Shown in pieces: positions 8,967 to 16,864 of a DNA stretch of 43,962 nucleotides (position 1 is the stretch's first letter; the number at the start of each line of letters is the position of its first letter). This DNA is from Sulfurovum sp. (GTDB lineage: Bacteria > Campylobacterota > Campylobacteria > Campylobacterales > Sulfurovaceae): the NCBI GenBank assembly GCA_027063305.1, contig JAMORY010000023.1:1-43962 (forward strand). Direction: 5' to 3'. The position numbers were made by a program, and so were the translations under genes. The notes under the pieces were generated by a model. It had not been told where the DNA came from. It saw only the letters and a program-made list of their open reading frames with translations, and did not search any database.

Positions 8967-10591
8967 ACCATCTCTCCTTTGAACAGGTAACGGAACACCG
9001 TGATCTCTTCACCTGAAACTACCTGTACATCCGCACACTCTTTCTGACAGATTCCATGGACAATCTGCAATCCCAAACCAAATCCGCCCTTGCTGGCTAC
9101 TTCCTGATGAAAAGGCTCGAAGATACGTTTGGTATCTTCTATTTTTTTGGAATGTGTCTGAAATTCCAGCAAGATCGAACTCTTTTCCTGTACCAATCTT
9201 ACCACAATATCACTATGCTTGTAGGCATACTTGATTGCATTGGAGAGATTGTTATCGATAATCCGCTGCAGCTCAATATCAGAGAAGTAGATCATTATCC
9301 CCTCCTCTATCTTTGCAACAATGCGCTGCTCGTTTCCTTTGGCGATCTCTTCAAAAAAATCGATACGCTCTTTAAGGAAAGCCGAGAAGTTGATCTGCTG
9401 CTTCTCATAGACAAAACGATCCTTCTTGACCATATAGCTGAGATCATCATAGATATTGGCAATCATCTTTGCTGCTGCTTCTATCTTGGAGAGGTACTTA
9501 TTCTCTCCTTGTTTGAGTTTATACATATCAATATGCATCATAATGACTGCCAGCGGTGTATTGATCTCATGGATAGAGTGTTTGATGAACTTGTCCTGTG
9601 CAACAAGCAGATTTTCACTGAAGCGCTTCTCTTTTTCCAACAGTCTGTTCTTTTTGCTCAAGTCTTTAGTCTTCTCTGCCACTTTCTTTTCAAGTGAGAG
9701 GTTCAGTTCTTTAAGTTTTTGCTGCTGTGTATGGATGTCATCAACCATTTCATTGACATACTTGACCATTTTTTTGAACTCCGCCAGCTCAATCTGCTTT
9801 TCATCGATGGTGGTATGGGTTTTGGCAGCCTTTTTAAAAAATCGGCTGAAGGTATCTATCTCCCGTCTGATAATTCCGTTGACAATGAGCAGTCCGATAA
9901 AGCTGATGATAAACAGGATCACTGTCAAAGAGAGTATCCCCATGGTATAACGTATGAGTCTCTTTTTTAGCTGCTCTTTCTTCTTTGCAATGACTTTCTC
10001 GACTTCATCAAGATAGACCCCTGTTCCCACTATCCACTGCCAGGGTGCAAACGCAGAGGCATAGGAAATCTTTGGTGCAGGCTTTCCCGTGGTCGGTTTC
10101 ACCCACGTATAACGTACAAATCCACCCTCTTTGCGTTTAGATACATCAATGAGCTCTTTGATCACCTGTATGCCATTCTCATCTTTAAAATCATAAAGAT
10201 TCTGTCCAACGGTATTGAGCTGAAGCGGATCGGAAAGCAGTGTTCCGTTAAAGTCATAGACAAAGATATACCCGGTACCATCCTGCCGTCCGTAAAGGTG
10301 TTCAATGGCATTAAGCACCTGCTTTTGCAACGCTTTTTCATTAAGCATGAGCGGTTTGCTTTTGGAAGAATGCGCAATGTATTGTATTACCCGCTGCGTA
10401 TCGAACCTAATGCGTTTCTCCTGCTCGACCAGATACTGCTTCCGAAGTATCTGCGCATCTTTCTCAAAATCACTGTAACCCTCAAATATAACAAGAAACA
10501 TAAAAAGAAGGACAAAAAAGAAGACCGTTAAAATACTCCAGATATAAATAGTAGTTACTGTCTTCCTTTTGAAAAAATCACTCTTTTTCAC
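8963..10591 (-). CDS. Cache-domain sensor histidine kinase
   Basis: A 542-residue membrane kinase starting with GTG (10589-10591) behind AAAGG. TM1 spans about 15-37 and TM2 about 214-238. The periplasmic part between them has a single Cache sensor signature (GTGYIFVYDFNGTLLSDP, then FAPWQWIVGTGVYLDEV). A long coiled coil (about 265-330) leads to the H box HEINTPLAV with His341, the N box NNLSNAIKYAYKHS, an F-box-like IFEPFH and the G box GGFGLGLQIV. Cache domains of this type often bind small carboxylates or amino acids, so direct sensing of an organic acid is plausible given the neighbouring acetate genes, but this is inference. Confidence 0.93.
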   Translation of the reverse strand: MKKSDFFKRKTVTTIYIWSILTVFFFVLLFMFLVIFEGYSDFEKDAQILRKQYLVEQEKRIRFDTQRVIQYIAHSSKSKPLMLNEKALQKQVLNAIEHLYGRQDGTGYIFVYDFNGTLLSDPLQLNTVGQNLYDFKDENGIQVIKELIDVSKRKEGGFVRYTWVKPTTGKPAPKISYASAFAPWQWIVGTGVYLDEVEKVIAKKKEQLKKRLIRYTMGILSLTVILFIISFIGLLIVNGIIRREIDTFSRFFKKAAKTHTTIDEKQIELAEFKKMVKYVNEMVDDIHTQQQKLKELNLSLEKKVAEKTKDLSKKNRLLEKEKRFSENLLVAQDKFIKHSIHEINTPLAVIMMHIDMYKLKQGENKYLSKIEAAAKMIANIYDDLSYMVKKDRFVYEKQQINFSAFLKERIDFFEEIAKGNEQRIVAKIEEGIMIYFSDIELQRIIDNNLSNAIKYAYKHSDIVVRLVQEKSSILLEFQTHSKKIEDTKRIFEPFHQEVASKGGFGLGLQIVHGICQKECADVQVVSGEEITVFRYLFKGEMV

Positions 10592-10702
10592 AACATAAAC
10601 CTTTTATGTTTCTTATTTTTGTAGGAATATTGTAGTGGATTGTTGCTAAAAAAGAAAGTGTATAATAAGTAGTATTTAAAGTTACAAGAATAAGTCAAAT
10701 AA

Positions 10703-10735
10703 AATCTGCACCATCTTTTAAAGATGGTGCAGATT
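10703..10735 (-). terminator. Intrinsic terminator of aclB-aclA
   Basis: A 33-nt near-perfect palindrome with arms AATCTGCACCATCTTT (10703-10718) and its complement (10720-10735). On the minus strand the stem is followed by TTTATTT, the U-rich tail of a Rho-independent terminator. It begins 11 bp after the aclA stop and is the clearest terminator in the window. Confidence 0.88.
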
Positions 10736-10746
10736 GACAAAAAGGA

Positions 10747-12564
10747 TTAACCGATCGGTTCTGCTTTTTGTACGTCGTACAGAATATCATCCATTGGGTG
10801 TCTGTACATTGGCATCGCTAAGCGCTTCTCGTCTAGGACGTGGCCGATGAACCCGATAGAACGTCCAACGATAAAGAATGCGTTAAGCGTACCAGACTCG
10901 ATAAATTCATCGATCTCTGTCTCAGAATAACCAAGTGCTCTCCACATATCAACCATAAGAATACCGATCGTACCATCCACATTGAGAATGAGGTTCTCTT
11001 TCTTGGATGTTGTCAGCGCTTCTACCGTTCTTGCATAGTCAAGAAGCGGGGTTTTCGGGAAGTTCTCTGCTGCATAGTCCATGAGACCTTTGACACGAAG
11101 ATCTGGGTTTTTTAGAGACTTGATTCTGTGTCCGATACCTGGAATTGGCACACCTTGTTTCTTCATGTATCCAAGGAACTCTTTTGGTGAAAGATTGTTA
11201 TCATCTGCATACTTGAAGTAAAGCGCTGCACCGTCGATCGCACCACCAAATCTTGGTCCAATAGTCAATAGACCCGTTACCAAAGACTCAACGACAGATT
11301 TACCTGCACGTGCAGTTACTTTTGCATTGTGTGCTCCCGAAACTGCAGGTCCGTGGTCAGCAACTGTTTTGATGACAGTCTCGATAAAGTCTGTCGCCCA
11401 TTTCGGATACTGTTTTTTGAACCAAAGGAGTGAAATGACATCACCGATCCCTTTTCCTGTGCTTGGAAGTGCTACAGAAGAGATAGGGAATCCGGCATAT
11501 GTAGCCTCTTCACCTCTGTCATCAGAAATCGTACAAATGAACTGTTTTGGTCTTCTGTATGCAGGGATAGTATTGATTGCAGGTTCTTCGATATCTTTGA
11601 TAATACCTTCTGCATGAAGCTCTTTGTAAACACCGTTGATCACTTCCGGAAGATCGTTAAATGATGCCGGTACATGGATACCTGCTTCTTTCATTGCTCT
11701 GTTCTTCGCTTCCGCTGTTTCTCTGTCATCATTTGCAGATGCACCTGCGTGACCGAACTGAACACCGCTGTCGTAGTACTTCGCGATCGTACCGATACAC
11801 CATGCAATGATAGGCTTTTTGATCTTACCGGATTTTACCGCTTCAATGACTTTATACTCTTCTGTACCACCTACTTCACCAAGAAGTACCATATATTTAA
11901 CATCCGGGTTCTCTTCCATTCTGAGAAGGTTGTCGATAAATACGGAGCCGACAAATCTGTCACCACCGATCGCAACACCTTCCGCAATACCGTCAGCATT
12001 GATTGCGATAATGTTAGAAAGTTCGTTGAACAGACCACCTGAACGTGTAACAAGTCCACATGAACCTGCTCTGTGGAGCTTTGAGTTAACAATGTTCTCA
12101 ATTGTACCACCGATATTCGCAATTTTGAATGCACCCGGAGCAATTGCACCAACAGTTGCCGGTCCAATTACTGTAACACCCAGTTCTCTTGCTTTTGCAT
12201 TCATACCACGTGCAAGTCTTTCAGGAATACCTTCGGCTGTAATCATAATAGTTTTGAAACCACCAAGATTCAATGCTTCCATGGTAACATCATATGCTGT
12301 TCTAAAAGATGCGAAGTTCAAAAGTACATCTGCCTGAGGCTGAGCCGCTTTTGCTTCTGCTGTAGACTTATATACAGGAACCATCACTTCATCCGCACCC
12401 CAGAAGAACTTCTCAAACTTATTGGAGCTTGTCGGTGCAACGATCGCTGCAACCGATGGTTTTTCTCTTTTGATCACATAGTCGTAATCCAGCATTCTCT
12501 GGATCGCCGTTTTGTTGTTATTCCAAAAAATCGCTTGTGTATCTTTAGTAAATAATTTTGACAT
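10747..12564 (-). CDS. aclA: ATP citrate lyase, large subunit (succinyl-CoA synthetase alpha-like plus citrate synthase-like)
   Basis: A 605-residue subunit of ATP citrate lyase, which cleaves citrate with ATP and CoA to acetyl-CoA, oxaloacetate, ADP and phosphate and defines the reductive TCA cycle. The N-terminal half resembles SucD: it carries the phosphohistidine in QFGHAGASAND (His272, matching the active-site histidine of the Chlorobium enzyme). The C-terminal half is citrate-synthase-like, with HGPAVSGAHN, GIGHRIKS and the conserved region around FFIVGRSIGFIGH. ATG at 12564 follows GGGAGATAAAGA. Transcribed with aclB 11 bp upstream. Identification is secure. Confidence 0.97.
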   Translation of the reverse strand: MSKLFTKDTQAIFWNNNKTAIQRMLDYDYVIKREKPSVAAIVAPTSSNKFEKFFWGADEVMVPVYKSTAEAKAAQPQADVLLNFASFRTAYDVTMEALNLGGFKTIMITAEGIPERLARGMNAKARELGVTVIGPATVGAIAPGAFKIANIGGTIENIVNSKLHRAGSCGLVTRSGGLFNELSNIIAINADGIAEGVAIGGDRFVGSVFIDNLLRMEENPDVKYMVLLGEVGGTEEYKVIEAVKSGKIKKPIIAWCIGTIAKYYDSGVQFGHAGASANDDRETAEAKNRAMKEAGIHVPASFNDLPEVINGVYKELHAEGIIKDIEEPAINTIPAYRRPKQFICTISDDRGEEATYAGFPISSVALPSTGKGIGDVISLLWFKKQYPKWATDFIETVIKTVADHGPAVSGAHNAKVTARAGKSVVESLVTGLLTIGPRFGGAIDGAALYFKYADDNNLSPKEFLGYMKKQGVPIPGIGHRIKSLKNPDLRVKGLMDYAAENFPKTPLLDYARTVEALTTSKKENLILNVDGTIGILMVDMWRALGYSETEIDEFIESGTLNAFFIVGRSIGFIGHVLDEKRLAMPMYRHPMDDILYDVQKAEPIG

Positions 12565-12575
12565 TCTTTATCTCC

Positions 12576-13919
12576 CTACTTCTCTTCTAGTGCCATACGT
12601 ACGATATCAGTCACATGTGTTTCCGGTCCGTAAACTTCGATCGGAATCTCAAGTCTGTCTGCCGCTTCTTTGATATCTTTAAGACCTTTTTCATAGTTAG
12701 GTCCTCCACGTCTTACATAAACTCTTACACCTACTTCTTTCATTTTTTCAGCATACTCTTCGAATGCCTGAATAATCCCTGTAAATGTTTTTGCAACATC
12801 AGTAAAGTTTGCGATCGCACCACCGATAATAAGGATCTTGTCACGTCCTTTGGGGTCTTTTTCTCTTGTCATCAGATCAAGAATGGTTTCAGCATAGAAC
12901 TTGGTCTCACCTGTTGTAGGACCTCCTGAGTACTCACCGTAGTTTGCAAGGTCATCAATACCTGCAAAGTCAGCAATAGTATCAGCATAAACCACTGATG
13001 CTCCACCACCTGCGACCATTGTCCAGATACGCGCTTCGGGCTTAAGCAGTGTCAACTTCAATGATGCACCTGTTTTCGCATCTGCCTCTTCGATGGCTTC
13101 AACTTCAGGAGATTTCGCTTCCATACCGAATGCTGTCGGGTATTCGATATCACCCCAGTGGTCAACCATCATGAATCCGGCAGTATCATCCAGTTTTGCA
13201 ACCATATCGAGAAGCTCAACATTGTTTCCTTGAAGAACGAACGGGTTGATCTCAAGATATGCGAAGTTAAGCTCTCTGTATGCTTTGAAGAAACCGATAG
13301 CAAACTCAGCGAATGCCTCTTTATCTTCATCTTTTACATCCGCAGGAATGTTCTCTCTGATCTTCTTTTCAATCTCTTCTTCTGTTGCAGTGATAGGGAA
13401 AGCTACTTCAGTTACTTTTTCATCCCATCCCTCTTCAACTTCCATTCCACCTTCTGCAGACATATAAAGTACATCTTCATCACCAACGACTGTTGCAGAG
13501 ATGTAATACTCTTCATCTTGAGTATGCGGAGTAAACGGCTCTACGATAAAGTGTGTAAGGTAATCTTCTGAAGGCTCACCTGTTGGTGTATCTCCATCAA
13601 ATGAGAAGTAGACTTTCTGCTTTTCAGCTCTCTTCTCATCGATCCACTTCGCAGCATCTTCAAGTGTTACATCACCTGGCTTGTTCACTTTGAAAAGAAC
13701 AAGATCATTCTTTCCTCTTTTACCAAAAAGCATGTCCGGCTTTGCAACAAGCGGCTTCTCTGCCAACCACGGGTGGGTGGTTTTTGCCGCTTCTCTCAAT
13801 TCATCACCGGTTTGTACCAATATTGTTTGATACGGGTAGTTAAAGTTTGGAAAATAAGCATCCCAATGTCTTGCCAAGATCGACTTGGCATCGTACTCTC
13901 TAATCGCTTTTTGAGCCAT
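12576..13919 (-). CDS. aclB: ATP citrate lyase, small subunit (ATP-grasp, succinyl-CoA synthetase beta-like)
   Basis: A 447-residue subunit counted from ATG at 13919, chosen because AAAGGAG lies 7 nt upstream and the protein then opens with MAQKAIREYDAKSILARHW, as family members do; an open frame runs back to 13970. It has an ATP-grasp fold like SucC (FGKRGKNDLVLFK, FAYLEINPFVL) and the C-terminal ligase region with GGPTTGETKFYAE and ILIIGGAIANFTDVAKTF. It pairs with AclA in a heteromeric lyase. Located first in the two-gene operon. Confidence 0.96.
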   Translation of the reverse strand: MAQKAIREYDAKSILARHWDAYFPNFNYPYQTILVQTGDELREAAKTTHPWLAEKPLVAKPDMLFGKRGKNDLVLFKVNKPGDVTLEDAAKWIDEKRAEKQKVYFSFDGDTPTGEPSEDYLTHFIVEPFTPHTQDEEYYISATVVGDEDVLYMSAEGGMEVEEGWDEKVTEVAFPITATEEEIEKKIRENIPADVKDEDKEAFAEFAIGFFKAYRELNFAYLEINPFVLQGNNVELLDMVAKLDDTAGFMMVDHWGDIEYPTAFGMEAKSPEVEAIEEADAKTGASLKLTLLKPEARIWTMVAGGGASVVYADTIADFAGIDDLANYGEYSGGPTTGETKFYAETILDLMTREKDPKGRDKILIIGGAIANFTDVAKTFTGIIQAFEEYAEKMKEVGVRVYVRRGGPNYEKGLKDIKEAADRLEIPIEVYGPETHVTDIVRMALEEK

Positions 13920-13947
13920 CAAGTTCTCCTTTAATTTTGTTCGATTA

Positions 13948-13956
13948 AGTGTAGCA
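13948..13956 (-). promoter_or_regulatory. Extended -10 promoter of aclBA
   Basis: On the minus strand TGCTACACT (13948-13956) matches an extended -10 element (TG-n-TACACT). No good -35 is visible at the usual distance. The start of transcription would fall about 20 bp before the aclB ribosome binding site. Confidence 0.45.
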
Positions 13957-14042
13957 TGGGGAGGGTTCAACTTTCGTTTGGCTAATCAAAACGATAAGAA
14001 ATCTCTAAATATTGTGTATTTTAGAAACAGTTTTTTTGTTCG

Positions 14043-15125
14043 TCAGGGCTTTGAACAGGGAGTGATTCCGTAGTATCGAAGCTGACGTCGTTCCTTCTCT
14101 TTCGCATCGTAACACTCTATCCCTTTCGATTTTAACTCTTCGGCTAAAAAATAAGGGTGGTAGATACGTCCTGCAAACTGTTTTGTTCGATCTTTTGTCA
14201 TTAGGTAGAAAGTACGGTTGAAGATAACCGGAAGCATTGAAAGGATAAGTATCAGTATCACGAAGTAGAATCCTCTACGATAGTTCGTTTGAAACTGTGG
14301 TAGACGTACCCGTAGACTCTGCATGAACAACTCTACCATCTCAATGGTCGCAATCATGACATAAGGAGCAAAATCGGTAATATAGACCTTTTGTCTTAAG
14401 GAAAGCAGAAGTGACACAGCAAGCGCGGTAAAAGAGATGTACCACATTAAAGAGCCCTCTTCTCTTAAGAGTTTCCTATACATGGTATAGAAAAAGTATA
14501 AAAAGAGCAGTGGAGAGAATACGGCAGCGTAAAGTCCGAATATTTCAATAAAGTGTCCTGAAGGTCGCCCTTCTATAGCGATCCCTTTTGAAAGGTACAA
14601 AGAAGCGATAATAAAGGTAGCAGAAAAGATACCAAGCATCTTCTCCTGCTTTACTATGGCATAGAGTAAAAGTGCAAGAAAGAAGAGAATAGAAGCTTCA
14701 TGCAAAAAGAACAGTACCAACATGATAAAAGGTAGAGCCCACCGGTTCCCCTCCTCATAAAGCAGTACGAACAACAATACAAGCGGTAATACCAAAATAC
14801 CGATATTCGCCATTGCCGTAGCGGTAAGGATACCTGGAAGGAACATAAAGATAGTCGTGGCAAAATAGGCATCGGATCGCTTTTTAAAATGGCGTTTACT
14901 TAATATATAAAAGAGTGAGACCGAGAGTGCCGCAGAGAGTAAGGAAAAGAGTCTTAGCCCTAGAAAACCAGGGTAGATCATCTCTCCCGTATGCATAAGC
15001 CATGAAACGATATTGTCGGCATAGTACTGTTTCGCTTCATGTGGAGAGATAGGTGTGCTTATCGCTAAGAAAAGCGATATGGCACTGTAGAAAAGAAGTG
15101 CGAGATAAAAATGATATTTCTTCAT
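14043..15125 (-). CDS. Multi-pass membrane protein, probable GT39/PMT-like glycosyltransferase
   Basis: A 360-residue, very hydrophobic protein with about 9-10 transmembrane segments. The first helix is followed by a short loop ISPHEAKQYYAD, which has the position and acidic/His character of the catalytic loop in GT-C glycosyltransferases (ArnT/PMT families), and then RLFSLLSAALSVSLFYILSK, typical of the second helix of that fold. The C-terminal soluble tail (about 305-360) is short. It may transfer a sugar from a polyprenyl carrier in the periplasm. Donor and acceptor are unknown. Encoded 7 bp downstream of a TrpG-type gene, probably cotranscribed with it. Confidence 0.7.
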   Translation of the reverse strand: MKKYHFYLALLFYSAISLFLAISTPISPHEAKQYYADNIVSWLMHTGEMIYPGFLGLRLFSLLSAALSVSLFYILSKRHFKKRSDAYFATTIFMFLPGILTATAMANIGILVLPLVLLFVLLYEEGNRWALPFIMLVLFFLHEASILFFLALLLYAIVKQEKMLGIFSATFIIASLYLSKGIAIEGRPSGHFIEIFGLYAAVFSPLLFLYFFYTMYRKLLREEGSLMWYISFTALAVSLLLSLRQKVYITDFAPYVMIATIEMVELFMQSLRVRLPQFQTNYRRGFYFVILILILSMLPVIFNRTFYLMTKDRTKQFAGRIYHPYFLAEELKSKGIECYDAKEKERRQLRYYGITPCSKP

Positions 15126-15132
15126 CCGTCTT

Positions 15133-15702
15133 TTAGAGTTTCAAGAAATTATCAAGCATCTCATGCCCATATTCACTCATGATCGACTCGGGGTGGAACT
15201 GTACACCGTAAATCGGTTTATCTTTGATCTGAAGTGACATGATCTCTCCATCATCCTTGCTGTGTGATGTGGCGATGATATTTTCAGGAAGATTCTTTTT
15301 ATTGACCGTTAAAGAGTGATAGCGTGTGGCTCTGAACTCTTTGGGAAGGTCTTTAAAGATCGGTGTTTGAGCATCTACCTCGACCTGAGAGGTCTTACCG
15401 TGCATCATATGCTTCGCGCGGATCACCTCTCCACCGAATGCCTGTGCGATACTTTGATGCCCCAAACAGATCCCGAAGATCGGTGTGGTATCGGCAAATT
15501 CACGAATGACATCAAGTGTTACACCCGCTTCATCCGGAGTGGAGGGACCCGGAGAAAGGATGATCTTCTCAGGGTTCAGTATCTTGATCTCATCGATACT
15601 CATCTCATCGTTACGGATCACCTTTAAATCAGCTCCGAGCTCACGGCAATACTGTACGACATTGTATGTAAAGCTATCGTAATTATCTATCATTAGTACC
15701 AT
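15133..15702 (-). CDS. trpG: Glutamine amidotransferase, anthranilate/aminodeoxychorismate synthase component II
   Basis: A 189-residue class I glutamine amidotransferase. The nucleophile is Cys79 in GICLGHQS and the other triad members are His170 and Glu172 in FHPES; MIDNYDSFTYNV opens the protein as in TrpG and PabA. It supplies ammonia to a chorismate-using partner for tryptophan or folate synthesis. The partner gene (trpE or pabB) is not in this window, so TrpG and PabA cannot be separated and the subunit may serve both. Lies between mqnE and a membrane protein gene. Confidence 0.93.
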   Translation of the reverse strand: MVLMIDNYDSFTYNVVQYCRELGADLKVIRNDEMSIDEIKILNPEKIILSPGPSTPDEAGVTLDVIREFADTTPIFGICLGHQSIAQAFGGEVIRAKHMMHGKTSQVEVDAQTPIFKDLPKEFRATRYHSLTVNKKNLPENIIATSHSKDDGEIMSLQIKDKPIYGVQFHPESIMSEYGHEMLDNFLKL

Positions 15703-15740
15703 ATTTTTTCCTAACCTCTTTGCAATTGACAGTTATTTTA

Positions 15741-16817
15741 TCATGTATAGACTTTAAGCTCGTGATAAAGACTATCACGCTCGACCGGAATAAAACCGGC
15801 ATTTTGGATCATGGCGACAAAGTCTTCCAGCTTCATCCCCTGTGCAGATGCCGCACCTGCTGCGGATTGGATGGACTCTTTTTCGATCGTACCGTCAAGG
15901 TCATCGGCTCCGAACTCCTGTGCGATCAGTGCCAGATTGATCGTTGATGTCGCCCAATAGGCTTTGATATGGGGAATGTTATCCAGAAGGATCCGGCTGA
16001 TTGCATAGGTTTTGAGGATCTCTTGCCCTGTAGGAAAGTTCTCCACTTTTAAAAAGTTGTTCTCTTTTTGGTAGACTAGTGGAATAAAAGCATTGAAGCC
16101 GCCTGTCTTATCTTGGAGATCACGTAGTCTGAGCATATGGTCAATACGGTGTGCCCGTGTCTCCACATGTCCAAAAAGCATGGTCGCATTGGACTCACGT
16201 CCTCGCTCATGCCACTTACGGTGGATCTCAAGCCATTGATCGGAGGTCACTTTACCTTTACAGAGATACTCACGTATTTTCTCGTCAAATATCTCTGCTC
16301 CACCACCCGGCATGGAATCGACCCCGTTCTCGATCATCATATCGAGAACCTCATCGTAACTTAAACCATACTCTCGGTGAAGGAAGTCGATCTCGGCAGC
16401 GGTCATTGCTTTGATATGTACTTCCGGGAACTTCTCTTTGATCTTACGGAATGCTCCCATATACCACTCTACTCCGTCATTAGGGTTGTGTGCCGATACG
16501 ATATGTAGCTCTTTCGCACCGTTAGCAACCGCCTGTGTTGCAATCTGAAGGATCTGCTCATGATCCATCGTATACTGATTGGGGTTCTTACGACTTGCTG
16601 AATAGGCACAGAACTTACAGATATCCGCACACACGTTGGTCGGATTGATGTGGCGATTGACATTAAAAAAACTCTTCTTTCCATGCTTCTCCTGCCGTAT
16701 CTCATCGGCAAGTTCACCCAGTGTAAAAAGGTCAAGGTCATAGAGTGCTTCACCCTCCGCTTGGGTAAGACGTTGGCGGTTTCGTACTTTAGATATCAGA
16801 TCCATCATGCTGTCCAT
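15741..16817 (-). CDS. mqnE: Aminofutalosine synthase (radical SAM)
   Basis: A 358-residue radical SAM enzyme with the cluster motif C-x3-C-x2-C at Cys63, Cys67 and Cys70 within NPTNVCADICKFCAYS. The NRHINPTN lead-in and AFIPLVYQKENN are typical of MqnE, which joins 3-(enolpyruvyloxy)benzoate and SAM to give aminofutalosine in the futalosine route to menaquinone used by Campylobacterota. MqnC, the paralogue, is less likely. The start is uncertain: ATG at 16817 has almost no ribosome binding site and a very short leader, while ATG at 16808 has GGA just upstream. Divergent from glnD. Confidence 0.9.
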   Translation of the reverse strand: MDSMMDLISKVRNRQRLTQAEGEALYDLDLFTLGELADEIRQEKHGKKSFFNVNRHINPTNVCADICKFCAYSASRKNPNQYTMDHEQILQIATQAVANGAKELHIVSAHNPNDGVEWYMGAFRKIKEKFPEVHIKAMTAAEIDFLHREYGLSYDEVLDMMIENGVDSMPGGGAEIFDEKIREYLCKGKVTSDQWLEIHRKWHERGRESNATMLFGHVETRAHRIDHMLRLRDLQDKTGGFNAFIPLVYQKENNFLKVENFPTGQEILKTYAISRILLDNIPHIKAYWATSTINLALIAQEFGADDLDGTIEKESIQSAAGAASAQGMKLEDFVAMIQNAGFIPVERDSLYHELKVYT

Positions 16818-16831
16818 ATAGTAAATTTCGG

Positions 16832-16841
16832 TATTATATCA
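16832..16841. promoter_or_regulatory. Overlapping divergent -10 elements for mqnE and glnD
   Basis: On the minus strand TGATATAAT (16833-16841) is a perfect extended -10 for mqnE. On the plus strand TATTAT (16832-16837) overlaps it by five bases and lies 27 bp before the glnD start. The whole intergenic space is 47 bp, so both genes are probably served by one symmetrical promoter core. Confidence 0.6.
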
Positions 16842-16864
16842 CTAATAGTTTAGGAGTGCATAAC

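Noticed and set aside
10703-10735. Operator-type palindrome for the histidine kinase promoter
   Set aside because: The palindrome is directly downstream of aclA and followed by a U-rich tail on that strand, so it is better read as a terminator.
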